Shown one piece after another: positions 37,224-50,788 of a DNA stretch of 64,000 bases (position 1 is its first letter; every line of letters starts with the position of its first letter). The DNA is from Theobroma cacao (Eukaryota > Streptophyta > Magnoliopsida > Malvales > Malvaceae), in assembly GCF_000208745.1 (NCBI RefSeq), contig NC_030855.1, positions 20,595,587 to 20,659,586 of the forward strand, read 5' to 3'. The notes below the pieces were generated by a model, which saw nothing but the letters and a program-made list of their open reading frames with translations, did not search any database and had not been told where the DNA came from. The translations under genes were made by a program, and so were the position numbers.

Positions 37224-38088
37224 TTCTGTGAGTCTGTGGTTGTATATTCAAAAATATAATTTGGGAGTCAACTCTCCCTATCTGTTTTTCCTTGTTCATA
37301 TGATTCCGTTTTATCAATTCTTTTGGAGGCTAATTTTTCTTTTACACATCAAAAGAGAAATTCATAATTATTTGTTAGGAGATGCAGAACAAGGCAGTTA
37401 AAAGCCATGAGAATTTCTGTCGGAGGTCCAATATTTGATGACCTCTACATGAAATTTTTGTACAAAATATTTGTTCTTGTATTTAGCATTCCATCATGTA
37501 CATGTATTCTATGTCAACTCTTTTTCATGTATCACAGTGAATTAGACTCCTATGTGAATTCCCGATATCTTCTATATACTTTCTTTCTGTGTGTCTGTTG
37601 CCTTTTCAGGTCGTTAATTGTTCAGGTTTCCAGCATTCATCTTTTGCTTAATATTATATCGTGTACAATTTGGTCATTAAATGATAGTATCTGATAACAG
37701 GGATGACCTTCATAATGTTAGACATGGAGTGATAAACTTGTAGATGTTGCTAATCTGAGCAATCAAATTACTCATAAGGTTCCAAACTTTGAATTATTTG
37801 ACCATTTATAGCATAAAAGGCAGTCCAGAAAGTCAACTTTTAGGATGCGGGAGTCATGCATTCACAATGCTGTTAGCCTGTAACCAGAAGGGGTATTTGA
37901 TGAAAAATAACAAGAAATCCGAAGGACCCGTGAGTTTTGATCCTCCATAACACAAAAACGTTGGCGATTACAAGAGAGAGCTTTTCTGCTTTCTATATAC
38001 AATCTCTAATAATTGACGTGTCTTTCTTGTACATGCTGCACAATAATTACTTCATGAAATCTGTAGAATCTTGGTAAGAGCCAGGCTT
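37224..38088. other. Region between two convergent genes
   Basis: This holds the 3' UTR of FAB1 on the plus strand and the 3' end of the small minus-strand gene. T-rich short frames only; no extra exon is seen. Confidence 0.5.
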
Positions 38089-38828
38089 CTATTGGTGAAA
38101 TTTGTTAAAATCCTTCCGCTTGGAGTCATCTTGCACGATGATAACACCTTTATTAGCATTGCTGAATCCGCCACCATTAACAATTTGAAGCCATCTATCT
38201 TGAAGAAGATCAAGGATCTCAGCATCACTGGATTCAGTTCAACATTGACAAAAGAACTTCATTTCAGACAGGTCACAGTAACTAGAATATGGCGTAACAT
38301 GGAACCTGAGACAGGGTTCTTACCTCAGATGGCAAAATGATCCATGAATCTGTCGAGGAAATCGAGGGCCCTCATCGTATCCTTCACAAACTATTTCTCC
38401 ATTTTCATCTCTATAGCAGATGACACCCTCAGACTGATCCTCGAAAACCTGTTAAAAGATCAAGCAGGCATTCAAACATCCATGTTGGTTAGACAATCTA
38501 TCTGATTTTCCCTATCAGCAAAAAATCATGGGTGAATTGAGTCCATCGGGAGGTGTTTAGCAGCAAAGATTTCGTTAGCTTCAATAACAAGAAACATGGA
38601 AGACCAGGGTTGTTTACTATATATGTCTTGGAATTGCAGCTAGCAACAAAAGAAAAAGATGTTGACCTTGTTCTTCGAGAAGGATCTGATCCGAAGTGTG
38701 GATGCTCTCTTGCCAGGAACTTGATTGTGTTTAAGCATCACAGTCTTGTTGGCATGTTTTAAAAGTGGTCTAGACGTTGTAACTGGCATATGAAGAGGAA
38801 AGGAGCATGTTACAGATATTGATCTCAT
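38089..38828 (-). CDS. Small plant protein with plastid-like transit peptide, unrecognised
   Basis: Exons 38828-38667, 38448-38324 and 38227-38089 join in phase (54 codons; 41 codons plus 2; 1 plus 46 with stop) across introns of 218 and 96 bases into 141 residues. I do not recognise the family. The N terminus (MRSISVTCSFPLHMPVTTSR, continuing with Lys, Arg, Ser and Thr and no acidic residue until exon 2) looks like a chloroplast transit peptide. Exon 2 encodes SEGVICYRDENGEIVCEGYD, then EGPRFPRQI; exon 3 encodes AEILDLLQDRWLQIVN and GGGFSNANKGVIIVQDD. The abrupt change from basic to acidic at the exon 1-2 junction fits a cleaved targeting signal. The first donor (AAG|GTCAAC) is weak and the start is uncertain (an in-frame ATG lies at 38918). 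It is convergent with FAB1. Confidence 0.6.
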
Positions 38829-38829
38829 A

Positions 38830-41800
38830 CTCCAGGGAAGGACGGAAGGAAAGGAAGAGCAGTGGGCTTGTTCTAGGAAAGGTACTAACGCCGAGACTGA
38901 GGAATAGGACAAAAGCATTAGTTTATAAAGTATTGCAAAACTTATGTTTTAATAAGGTGATATTCCTTTTTTTTCAATTATTGGGAGGTTAATGTCTTGT
39001 CATGGTTTATAATCAGGGTTTTTGTAGGTAGGATGGGCCCCATATTGCTTATCTTCTCCCTGTTGCTGCCGGTGATGCCTGAGTCAGCATGTTGTTGATT
39101 CTGCATCTTATTTTCCTATCAAATTTGTTGGTGGGTCTGCCCAACATTTTCGCAGAATGAATTCCCTTTGTTTCCAAGTCTGTCTACATGAAATTACAAA
39201 GCTTGTTGACTTATAAATCTTTACCTAATTGCATCCAAATAAATTTATATATAGTCCTTTCTTCAAAAAGCAGAATTCTAATTTCCTTTCTTTCAAATTA
39301 AAAAAAAATAAATCTTTACCTATTTGTAGATAGAAATAAAGAACATCATTTTAGAACCAGAAAATTGAACATCCCATAAAATGGCGACAACACATTTCCT
39401 TTCATCTGAATGTCACATGGAGGGAATTGTCAAAGGAAAGGGACCCCAATTTAGGAGGGAAAAAGAACAGTTGAATGGTGGACATTTGAAGCGATGGAAA
39501 TAATGTGAAGTAGATAAACAGCATGGGAATAACGTATGCACCTCTTGTTGAATAAAATAATGCCCTCATTTCAATTTTTTATGCCCATTGAACTCCAATG
39601 ATTAGGGTTTCAGCTTTCCTATCTCTATAAAATGATTGAGATTGCAACTCTCTCCCTAGTCCTTATCCATGCTATGCTATCCTATCCCTTCCCCAGTGGA
39701 TATTTTCATTACTCGTCACAGTAAAATGTCAGCAATTAGACTTAGTCAGTCTGCCTATGTTAGTAAAACATTTTCCCATCCATCAACCTTAACTGTTTAT
39801 TCGAACAATTGCCTTTAACTTTTGCAGTTAGAGTCGAAATTCAGAAAGCTAGCACCCAAAGACTAGATAAGCAAAATCTCCCCCGGTAAAACCTTTTCCA
39901 TTGACAAAACTTATAGCTCGAAAAGGTTAATTAACAATAGTGTAATGCATACGTCGTAATTTGTGATACTTTAGTTTTCTTTTCTTTTTTGTTAAACTAT
40001 ATTGATTAATGTAATTTCTTATGGTATGATGACAACGTGGGACCTTGGAATTATCATTAAAGTAAGCATTAGATTACGTCTGAGTTTAATCATGGAGGTA
40101 AATGATAAGATATTATAATCCTTGTGGTGTTAATTCCTTTCAGAAAGAGTCAAATGCTTGCTGGGTTGCAACTGTGGGCTACACGTTGGCAAGCAGAAGT
40201 GTTTATTGTTTTTCCAACCAATCACATTTCTAAGTGTGCAAAAGAGGCTAAGCTGTCTTGGATTCATTTTTTTTGGTTATATCGTGGCATTGCAGAAACA
40301 GCTATGGATTCAAGACCTCACATCCATTTCAATGCAAGACGTATTAGGGTAAAAAAGAAACGATACCCCCATTATTGACAACTGAGATCTTGTTCTAATT
40401 AACCACTTCTATCTTCTTGTGTTCAATCATTGAACCCAGATTTCTGATGAGACGATGCTTTGCCCTTTTCTTTTAAATAATCCATGCATACAATGCTGTG
40501 ACCCTACCCAACAAAATGTCACCAAATTACATTACGATAGGGAATGAAAACCTTATTACAATCGCATGCTTTTGCTTCATGCTCACCAGCAGAATTCGCC
40601 CTCACTATCTACTGCTTTATCAAAACCTGGCAATGGTACTATTTGATAATAACATTTTCATAAGATCGGCCAAGGACCATGGCTTATGGGAAGATACTTC
40701 TTTCTGTGTACGTATATAAATGACTGTGGCATTCAATTCGATCATCAATCACTCATATTGGACTGAAAACAGCAATCAAATTTTGAAAAGCCCAACTACT
40801 GTCGATTCATGTTCAACTGTCCTAGGAACCCATAGTCCAGCTACCTGCTGGGTCCTGGGCTTCTTCCTGTAGGCTACAGCTAAGGCCTTATTCAATGAAG
40901 GCTGGACCACATTGTATAGAAATACACACTGAAATTCTTTCTCCCTGTTCTTTTTTTTTCATTTATTATTCACTAACTTAGTTGTATTAGAAAAACAACT
41001 TCCTGTTTCTTTATTTGCTTCAACTATATGTTAAAACTTGAATATAAAATCTCAAAGAAAATAAAGAGAAGACACCATCTTAACTGTACTACCGTCGTTC
41101 ACTTCTATTCAATTGATGTAGAGGACATTATATTGTGTTGGATTTCAGATCAAACTGGTTTGTGTGTTTGTGTCTGTCGAACCAAACCAAGTTTAAACGT
41201 TTTAAGTAGTGGCAATGAGTTTATTACAACCAATTTAATTTTAGACATGATTTATTAATATGACATAAAATTAATAAAATTTTAATTTTGTATAATTGCA
41301 ATTGTGTCAACTCGTTATAATACGAAAATATTTATATCTTATACGGTTTAACATATAACTTCGTACATGAAATGTTTATATGTATTTAATTAATTATATT
41401 AATAAATTACTTTAAATTATTCAACACATTTAATATATTTAAACTCATTTAAAATATATAAAATAATTTATTATTTGTATTTAAATAAGTCAATCATATC
41501 TCAAGGAATAAATTATGCCACATCTAAATAGATTATTTGCATTGAAGTATGCTAATCGTATTATATCACAGATTTTAATATGATTAACTAATCATATCAT
41601 ATTTATGTAGACTTATTTCTAAATTAGACTTTTATCTTTACATGACAGAATGTAGCCATGCTAACACAATTTGTCAGCCCAAATGAATGATCTACTCTTA
41701 ACTTAAACACTTTCAATGCTTAAATAAGAGTATTTATTTATTTATTTGATAATTCTATGGACCTTTTTTCTTGTACCAAAACATAAAATGACAACACGAG

Positions 41801-42700
41801 ATAACTGTACAGATTTTATGAACTAAAGTATGAAATTATGGTACATGTCAATGTTTAATGAGTCATGTCAACTCTGACATGATTATAATGCTTTTCTGAA
41901 TTTGAAAGAGATGCTTACTATTCGCCTAGGCCTAGCAGTAATTATAGTAGTTGTATTGATTTGAACAGGGCATCGCTCCAACCCCCAACTATCCAAACTA
42001 CAAAGAACCAATTTTCTTCACAAAGAAATTATCCTAAAAGCATAAAACTACGGGGAGCATTCAGAAGTGCTCCTGGAAAAAAGAGATGGTTTTGGAACAT
42101 GGAAGGACAAAGAGGGACAAAAGTTTAACTAGTGCTTTCCTGCACTGCAGCAGCTTATAAGCCTATGAACCATGAAATGCTCGCTCTAAACTAGAGATAA
42201 AATCCAATAAGAAGCTTCCCAAAAAAAAAAGCAAAGAGATATAACCGATAAAAATTTACTTCCTCTTGTCATTTCTCTGCTTTAAAGGCAGGATCGCAGG
42301 AGTGCAGCACAGAGCTGATGACTCAAGAGTCAAGGGTTCTTTCTTTCTTTTTTTTTTCCCCCCCCTCTTCTTGTAATATTAAATTATGTTCACCTCCCAA
42401 AGTCCCTCTTCTTTTGATGAAGTACTGTTTCGTCTCCTAGTTTATCTAATTCTGTGAGACTAGGACAAGGTGTCACTGTTGTTTCATTTTGAAAGGGAAG
42501 CATTCAGACAGAGATCAAAGCTTTGTTAAGTGCCTATTCCATGTCGGTCTCATTACCAGTATACTGGTCCATAGTTTCTAGTAGTCAAAGCTTTTTCCTT
42601 GTTTAGCTAACACTGTTCAACTCCTTCTCCAATCGCTTTCTCATGACACATTTGTAGTAGTGTATCAAAACTGATGCATCTGGGCAAACCCACTTGACCA
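38830..42700. other. Intergenic, no protein gene recognised
   Basis: Nearly 3.9 kb without a coding exon I can support. The longest plus-strand frame (40124-40378) has no recognisable domain. A promoter-like cluster lies at 39601-39633 and is listed separately. 41250-41650 is very AT-rich. A CT-rich run (42339-42369) precedes the remorin gene and may belong to its leader. Confidence 0.5.
39601..39633 (+). promoter_or_regulatory. Orphan TATA box with telo-box-like motif
   Basis: TTAGGGTTT (39602-39610) is followed at 39626 by TATAAAAT in a CT-rich setting (AACTCTCTCCCTAGTCC downstream), a common arrangement in plant core promoters. No coding sequence follows within 1 kb, so it may drive a non-coding RNA or be coincidence. 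Confidence 0.3.
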
Positions 42701-42777
42701 AGTTACCGAAAAGAAATTGTTGCACATCCAAGAAAATTCTTCTAGCCAAGCACAAAATCAGTTATCTTCAACAAAAC

Positions 42778-45700
42778 ATGGATCTTGCAAGTCCCAAATA
42801 CTTTCCAGCTCCACCTTTATTTCCATCTAATGGGGTAATGAGCTTAAAGATCCCACATTTGTTTTGTTCTTATTTTTCTTGTTTTTGTGTCATAGCATTT
42901 GCTTTCATGTAATTCAGGAACCACCGCTGGAGACTACTGCAAGCCTTTATGGAGAAAGCAAGGACAACCCATTTGCAGACACTTTCCCTGACCCACTTTG
43001 CGAGCTTAATCTCAAGGAGACATCTGACTTTGTCAAGTCATTCCCAATGGCAGCTTCAAACAACAACACAGATAACAGAGGAGGAGGGTTTTTGGATGTT
43101 TCAATTCAGAGAAGGAGAGGAGTGAACTCGGTCACTACACAGAGGAGAGTTTTGGAAGCTCCTTCTACACCAGGTAGGCCAGTTTTCAGCTTCAGTGGTG
43201 GCAATTTTGCCAGAAAGAGCTTTCCTTCAAAGTGGGATGATGCAGAGAAATGGTTGATCAGCAGTTCTTGCCATGAGTCTCCTGCTCATACCATCAAGCC
43301 ACCACCTGAGTCATCAAAGATGGCTAAACAATTTGATAACTATAAGCAACAAACTGATGTATTTGCGGAGAAATCAAGGGTCATTGAGGAAAATGTTCCT
43401 AAGGTTGTCACCAGCTTTAACCCAACCGGCGGCTTTGGTGGAATCCCAGGCTCTACAGATGTCCTTCTAAAAGGTAGGATCTATCAACACTTCAAGTCTT
43501 CAACGTTAACCAAAGTTTTGGTCATCGTGATAGTCTTTTTCTTTCCCCTTTTTGCCTTTTAAAAGCTTCAGAGTACTCTAAACTGGTCCACTGTTTGATT
43601 ACTTACCCTTTTGGATAAGAACAAAAATCCAGAATGGTTTTTCATTGCTTTGGATTAGAATTAACAATTAGGACTTCTTTTTTGTCTCTTTATCCCTCTC
43701 CATAAATGGGCTCTTAAATCCTGTGGTTTATTGTTTTAGTTGCCAGCTGAAAAATACCATTAGGCCCCAAGTGATGGCCATTTGTATATGCAGAACTTTA
43801 TTTAGTTCAACTCTTCAACTAGACAGAGCAACTTTTTCTTCATCAAATGAAATTCTCCTTGTGATTACAGCAATCCTCCTTGTGCGAAGTGAAATAGTTT
43901 CTTGAAAGCTTATGCTTAATATCACTCTTGTTTTAATTATAGCTCTCTTGATTGGAGGAGGACTTGGTGTAAAAATTTGGTTGAAATTGAGCGACACTTA
44001 CTTTTATCTTATTAATCATTGTAGATAAGTTCACGGATGAGGTAGAACCGATTTTACCAAATTTCAGATGCTCCGAGCCCTCAAGAGAAGGGTTTCTTTT
44101 CAGGAACTCAGTATGTGAAACCATGAAAGATGCAGGCACTGAAGTATTCCATGGGGTTAAACATAAAGATGTTGGGACAGAAATGACTCCTCTAGGAAGT
44201 TCCACAACTTCTAGATGCCACACACCATGCAAGAGCTCATCGCCTGCACGTCATAACACACCTGCTAATAGGTCTGGTCCATTGGCATCCGCCAATTCCA
44301 ATAGTTCCAATAGCACGATTGACATTTCCCAGCTGCAAGAGTGTCATTTAGCTAAGCTACAACTTGGGACGCAATATGACTCCATCACATCGAATTGGAG
44401 CTCAAGGGAAGAGGAGGAGGAAGAAGTGTCAAAGAGCCTTAGACATTTCGAGACCGGCAGTGCATGCCGGAAAAGTGTTTCTGATTCGAGAGCTGCTGCG
44501 TGGGAGGAAGAGGAAAGGACAAAATGCTGCCTGAGGTAATGAGGTAAAAGATTTGTAGCATTGTCTGTGTATTATGTGGCACATCAGTAATGATTGTTAT
44601 CTGTATCACAGGTATCAGAGAGAGGAAGCAAAAATCCAAGCTTGGGTGAACCTCCAAAGTGCCAAAGCAGAAGCTCAATCAAGAAAGCTCGAGGTACTTT
44701 TCCAACCTTTTTTGGTCTTATGAGCTACTTTTTTAACTATTCATCATGCGTGTTGGTACTTCAAAGTTCAATGGTTGTCTTTGAGCCCAAATTTCTTTTG
44801 CTGCAATTTTCTCATTTACTGCTACCGGCAGAGCAAACTATGATATAAGTATCTCAAACCCCTAACATCGTCTTGTCTACCTAGAGGAATAAGTGCGCTA
44901 TGATGCTGTCGTCGGTTAGGACTGATTTTAGTCATTTCGTGAACCCTTGTTTTCACATTGGAAATTAAAATATGAATCGAGTTTATCTGCGCCTTTTCGG
45001 CTTATATTTTCTTTAAGTGAATGTGCTATGTGGACTATACTTTGGAAGTGTTATCCTAACTAATTAATGGCTTATTCTTCCTCGAGCCACCCGCTACTCT
45101 ACCACACCTTTCATCTCTTTCTTTCTTGACCAGTCCACCTCTGTAGGAGTGTCTTCCCTCAATTCAATATACTTTTTATCTGCATGCTTCTCTCCTTAAT
45201 AATGTAGACAAAGGTTAAAAAGTGCCTATAAGTACTTAATATTTATAATATAAAACATTACTTAATAATATATGAGAAGAAAGCTAAAAGTCATCAAGTC
45301 TCTATTTTTATACTGGTAGCGTGGTGGTTGTAACTTGTAAGCCCATGTGAAGATCTAGCATTTAGAAATTCGTGGGGAATTGGAATATTTACTTAAGCTG
45401 GGTTGTCTCCTGCTCGGAAGCTTGGTTCTTAGGTATTGTTAAATAAAATAAGCTCTAGAGTAATTAATAAAGCTTGCTCTCCATGTAGCTCCAACTGTTG
45501 CCTCTTGTACTCCACCTGCATTGTGTAGTGCAAGAGATAAGAGGTTGTTCAAAATGACGGCTGATAATCTGATTAGTTTATATGCTTTCCCGGTTCCCGG
45601 TCAAAACAGGGTGTTTACACCTAATGCAAGATTAATCAGAAAAAAAAAATACCGGGAATTACTAACATGGTCTAACACCTTTTTAGTTTAGGGTCATGCA

Positions 45701-46017
45701 AGCATTTGACTTTGATTTATTCTATTATGTGCCAATAATCTCTCAGTGGACTGACATTGTATATGGTATGTTATGTTCTGAACTGAGCTTTTCAGGTGAA
45801 AATACAAAAGATGAGATCGAACTTAGAAGAGAAATTAATGAAGAGAATGGCAGTTGTTCATCGAAAATCAGAGGAATGGAGAGCAGTGGCCCAGCAACAA
45901 CACGCTGAGCAAACGCAAAGGGCAACAGAGCAGGCGCAGAAGATAATGAACCGAAATAACTCCCTTATGTCTGGCCACAGCTCGTGTGGTTGCTTCCCCT
46001 GCAATAACAGCCCCTAA
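42778..46017 (+). CDS. Remorin family protein, long N-terminal region, five exons
   Basis: Exons 42778-42834, 42918-43473, 44025-44535, 44612-44693 and 45796-46017 join in phase into 475 residues. Remorins are plant-specific proteins that bind the inner face of the plasma membrane and form nanodomains linked to signalling, symbiosis and virus movement. The conserved Remorin_C coiled coil is at about residues 350-455: AAAWEEEERTKCCLRYQREE, then KIQAWVNLQSAKAEAQSRKL and MRSNLEEKLMKRMAVVHRKS. The C-terminal tail (SSCGCFPCNNSP) has clustered cysteines like the membrane anchor that is S-acylated in this family. The N-terminal 340 residues are Ser/Thr/Pro-rich and probably disordered (TPGRPVFSFSGG, SKWDDAEKWLISSS, SPARHNTP), typical of the long remorin groups. 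The fourth intron is 1102 bases. The first exon is only 57 bases, so an upstream start cannot be excluded. Confidence 0.88.
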
Positions 46018-47873
46018 TGAAGATTCAAAATACAGATCATCTCCAATCCCCATTGTGTATCTCTTAGATTCTAGGAAAACCCAAAACCTCATTCTTGCAA
46101 AGCTATTGTGTAGAAAAATCACATCAATAGCAGTAGCAAGTATCAACAGGACTATTAAAAATGGGATCATCTTCTAAAAAAGGTTTCACCATTTTGATAC
46201 AAGTGGTACAAATATTGCCTTGTCCAATGTCATGCTGTGCCAATAACATGACGATTGCTGTGCCAACAGCTTACCTCTATCTTCAAATTATTTTGGTTGT
46301 GACCCACCACAAGGAACTTGTCTTTTTTTTCCTTTAACAAGCACAAGGAACTTTTCTGCTTGTGGACCAATTCTTTTACCAGTCGTTTGTAAATTCTTTC
46401 CCCTGGTAGCTCTTATAACGCACTGATTATTGCACTGATGTAGACCTGAAGCTGGATTTCGTACTAGATTTTGGTTTCCGTTCCTCTATGCGAATCTTTC
46501 AATCTAGGACCGGAGGTGACTTTATTGCTTACATTCTCACTGGAGATCGCGTGATTGAAGAAAATAATCAACTAATCACCATCAAAAGGTATATGTCTAC
46601 AAATTAATGGTTTTATTATATATGTTGCAGTCCCATCATAAAATTTTTGATGAATTAATGAGTTCTGCATGAAAACGCTTCCCTAAAATCAAAGAGGTCC
46701 TGCCCTGTTTCGTAATCCAGGTCCAATCATTAGACAGTACTCACCATATATTGACAAGTGGCCATACCCTAACCCCGAACGACCAAGCCTGGTTGTCCAC
46801 ACCCTAGGAAACAAAAACTGTTTATATCCACAAGATAAATATTTCACCTCAAAAAACTTGAAGCTACCAACAACAACCATGTATTTTCCCCATGCAGAAG
46901 ACTAAGCACTGATAAAAGTTTTAACAGTAGTAGCTTTTGTCTGTCTGGTTTCTGATCCATCAGCCTTCATTTTCACGCTCTTTTGGCGGGCTAAGCCTTT
47001 TGCTCTGGATCAACCCCATCATTGTCGAGTATGCACTGCCACAATATCTCAGGAAAAGATATCGTAAATGTCTTTGAGCGCATTTTTTGCGGATCAAAAA
47101 GCTACTAAGATGACAAATGATGGAAGAAAAACAAGGGCAAACAACCAGCAAAACACACAAAACCAGAAGCAGGAAAAAAAGAAAGAAAGAAATACTATAG
47201 TAGTAGTAGTAGTAGTAGCAGTGAAAGAAGGACAAGACAGATCTAGCTAGGATCTACAGATTAGCTAACGGATGAGAAAGGTCCTTACAGTGCTGGGTAG
47301 GTGTGGGCTTTTGCTGCCTGGTGCAAAGGACACCATGTCACAAGTTGCGACTTTATTCATTGTATTGCAATTTGACCCTATATTATTTGCTATTGTGGGG
47401 TAAACTTAATTGAGGCAATTATTTTAACAGTATATGCACTTTAATTTTGTGAAGTAAAATTGGAAATAGATGAGACTCGAAGCCTAACTCCATGGATTGG
47501 ACCTCCTCTTAAGGAAATGGGGCCATGCGCATGAGAAAAAGATATTGTCCAGAAAATGCCGGCCCATTAACATATTTGGAGTGGACAGATCTCTGCTGAA
47601 ATAACATGGACCAACCCGGACATTTCCAACTAGCCCAGCCCAAGTGAAACGCAGCCGTTTTACCCTGGCTTGTTTCGCAAGAAGTCTAGAAGACCTTTAC
47701 AAAAAGCACGAGCTTCTCTGTCTTCGCTCGGCTGCTCTTTCTCTCTCAGACACTCATTCACAAAGTAAATCCTTCTCATTTTTCTTATTCAAGTTTATTT
47801 TCTTTTCATAAATACACTAAATTTTTTGGGTTTTTCTTTAGGTTTTGTTAGATCTACTTCTAATCGATCCAAC
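46018..47873. other. Intergenic between remorin and proteasome genes
   Basis: It includes the remorin 3' UTR and the promoter and leader of the proteasome alpha-5 gene. A trinucleotide run (about seven AGT units, 47199-47219) follows an A-rich stretch. No gene is seen. Confidence 0.5.
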
Positions 47874-50788
47874 ATGTTCCTCACCAGGTACATCAAAGTA
47901 TATTTGTTACAGCTTTTTCTTTTATTTTCATTTTTTTAAGAAAAAATTGATGTTTGGTTATTGTTCTGTGAAGGACTGAGTATGATCGTGGGGTGAACAC
48001 ATTTTCTCCTGAGGGTAGATTGTTCCAGGTGGAGTATGCAATTGAGGCTATCAAGGTATAAACATTCTCTGTTTGTTTCCTTGGAAAATCAGCTAACTCT
48101 AAAAGCTCTCTCAAGGGAAAATTTTGTTTTCATTAGCATATTTACATCAATTAGTTTAACTCACAGCTAGGTAGGTGGTAGTCTTTTCTTGTATTCAATT
48201 TTATTTGGTGCGTTTTAATGTAAATGGGGGTTTTTGAATTGAACTGCAGCTGGGTTCAACTGCAATTGGGATAAAGACGAAAGACGGTGTCGTGCTGGCT
48301 GTTGAGAAGCGTATTACTTCACCACTGTTGGTCTGCACTCTTACTTGATTTGATGTTATTATATTGGCAACTTATTTCTGAAACTTGTATAAATAGCCTT
48401 CTATTGTTTGTAATAGAATGCTTTGTTTTGTTGTGGCTTGTTTGCTAAGCTGTAATATAAAAGGATATGTTTTTAAGAAATGGAGTTACATGAAGAATAA
48501 AGGAAGTGATGGTTAGCTGTTAGGGTCTTAAGGAGTACCTTTTAACAAATTAACGAGTATTCAGTTCCAAAATGTAAATGTCTGTTGGTGGGTTGGTGGT
48601 TAAGACGGAATTGGAAATCAGGGTCCAAGCAACGAAGTTTGCAATTGCTTATTCCTCCCATATTCCCATTTCATTGTTGGCTATGTGGTGTAATGCCTAA
48701 GACATGTCAAGTTTTCTATTCAACTAGCTACTACATAATTTTTCTCAATATGCTACTCCATACTCTGATGATTCCCTTGCCTGCCACTAGTTTACTGTAC
48801 ACTTGAAACTACACCCATCTTGTTAAAAAACTACTGCAAATCCAGGATGTAGCATGTGTGACATATACTATGTGAAGTGTAGACTATTGCAGCTTCTATC
48901 AGGCATCATAGCTCTGAAATCTCTTTCAGGAACCCAGCAGTGTTGAGAAGATTATGGAAATTGATGCGCATATAGGATGTGCCATGAGTGGGTTGATTGC
49001 TGATGCACGTACACTTGTTGAACATGCACGAGTTGAGACTCAGGTACCATAGTTGTTAGTGCCATCATTCTTTGATATGTATTGATATGTACCTTTTATG
49101 CTGATTTCTTTTACATTCACACAGAACCACAGATTCTCATATGGTGAGCCAATGACTGTGGAGTCCACAACACAAGCTCTTTGTGATTTGGCCCTTCGAT
49201 TTGGTGAAGGAGATGAAGAATCCATGGTACAATTTCATATCTTTTGTGTAAATAGTTGTAGCAATTTCCATTTCTGTGTCTATGATGCTTTTTGCTCATC
49301 TTGGTAAGCTATAAAGGGAGGGTCACACCCAGTATGACTCATGTAATAATGCATTTAGTTTCTTTTGCCATCTGATATAGGATTCTGCTATGGCATTACT
49401 TTTGAAGTGCTTACTCACTCTCAGTAACATATTTCTTTGCAGTCTCGACCATTTGGGGTGTCTCTTCTCATTGCTGGTCATGATGAGAATGGGCCAAGCT
49501 TGTAAGTATCAGATAATTTTACAATGTGTTGGCTTCCTGTGGATATTTCTTTCAATGTATTAGAAAGATGAATAAAATCTTGGTACATTGTAGCATTTTT
49601 AGGGCCAACATTTCTCCTAACCATGCCACTAGTCATGGAACTACCATTTAAGAAAGCCACCTGTTAACAATTACTGTCACCACAATTAAAACAGTCCCCA
49701 TTAACTGGTAGGCTGGTTTCGCAATATATGCATTTGCAAAGGATAATTCAATAGAGGTATTATTACAATGCACATTCTTATTGTTGCCTGCTTGTTTTAG
49801 ATTGTGAAATTTAAGAAGTTAAAAGTGACAAGCCTAGAGAGCTAAATGCATTGGGTACTTGATGTGGCTAAGCATAACCCAACCTATTAATGCAAGATTG
49901 CATAGTCACGCATCAAACACTGCATCCACCAAGTCAAGTTTGAAATAAGTCCATCCTTCTCAGTTACTTCTCAACTCAAAATTGTAGGCACATGATTATT
50001 GATCCATGTTGCATGGTTCTTTAACCTATGCTCCTCAGCTATTGATAATATATTGGTAGTTATAGATTCCTAGGAGTATTCAAATATGGTTCCTAGCAAA
50101 TGCAAATAAAAATTTTGACTGCATGGTGCTGATAGGCATGCATATGTCTTGTGCTGTCATTTACCTGTTCACAACTTATTTTATGCAGATACTATACTGA
50201 TCCCTCTGGCACATTTTGGCAATGCAATGCCAAAGCTATAGGTTCAGGTTCTGAAGGCGCAGACAGCTCTTTGCAAGAGCAATATAACAAGGTATCTTCA
50301 CTACTGCTTATGTGTTGTTTTTCATCCTTGGGAGTGCTTCGCTTGGCAACTTGATTGATTAGAAGTCAACTTGTTATTAAGTTTTATGATATCTGGTAAA
50401 GTAATGTCTAATAAAACCAAAATTAGCACACCATCTCGCAATAATAATTTCCGTTGTTTTGACTCATGCGTACATGTATGAGTTATATGGTGCTGATTAA
50501 TGATGGATTTTAATTTTCCCTGCAGGACCTAACTCTTCAAGAAGCTGAAACAATTGCTCTGTCCATTTTAAAGCAAGTAATGGAAGAAAAGGTAAAGTTT
50601 TACATCAAATAGTAAGCAATTTTGGGATTGCACTGCATATATTTGTTTATTTTCATGGACCAATTCTCTGTTATTGAACAATGTTACCTTTACAGGTAAC
50701 TCCCAACAATGTTGATATTGCCAAGGTAGCACCAACATACCATCTATACACCCCTTCTGAGGTGGAAGCTGTCATTACCCGTCTATGA
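47874..50788 (+). CDS. PAE1: 20S proteasome subunit alpha type-5, nine exons
   Basis: Exons 47874-47887, 47974-48055, 48250-48330, 48930-49043, 49125-49226, 49443-49501, 50189-50291, 50526-50591 and 50696-50788 give exactly 237 residues, the length of plant PAE1/PAE2. It is a structural subunit of the outer alpha ring of the 20S core, controlling substrate entry in cytosol and nucleus. The alpha-subunit N-terminal signature ([20 protein letters not shown]) starts at residue 8, followed by [39 protein letters not shown] and the C terminus [12 protein letters not shown]. It lacks the catalytic N-terminal threonine, as expected for an alpha subunit. The third donor, TTG|GTCTGC, is weak but required by the frame. 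Whether it corresponds to PAE1 or PAE2 cannot be told; the symbol names the pair. Confidence 0.96.

Noticed and set aside
38071..38340. Plus-strand 89-residue frame
   Set aside because: It is antisense to the two 3' exons of the small minus-strand gene, which have phase-matched splice sites.
40124..40378. 84-residue plus-strand frame
   Set aside because: No domain and no conserved-looking composition; kept only as intergenic sequence.
41230..41640. AT-rich stretch that looked like a possible LTR or MITE
   Set aside because: No inverted or direct terminal copies could be found by eye, and no coding remnants.
46960..47250. Frames with Tyr or Val runs
   Set aside because: They come from an AGT trinucleotide repeat and A-rich sequence.
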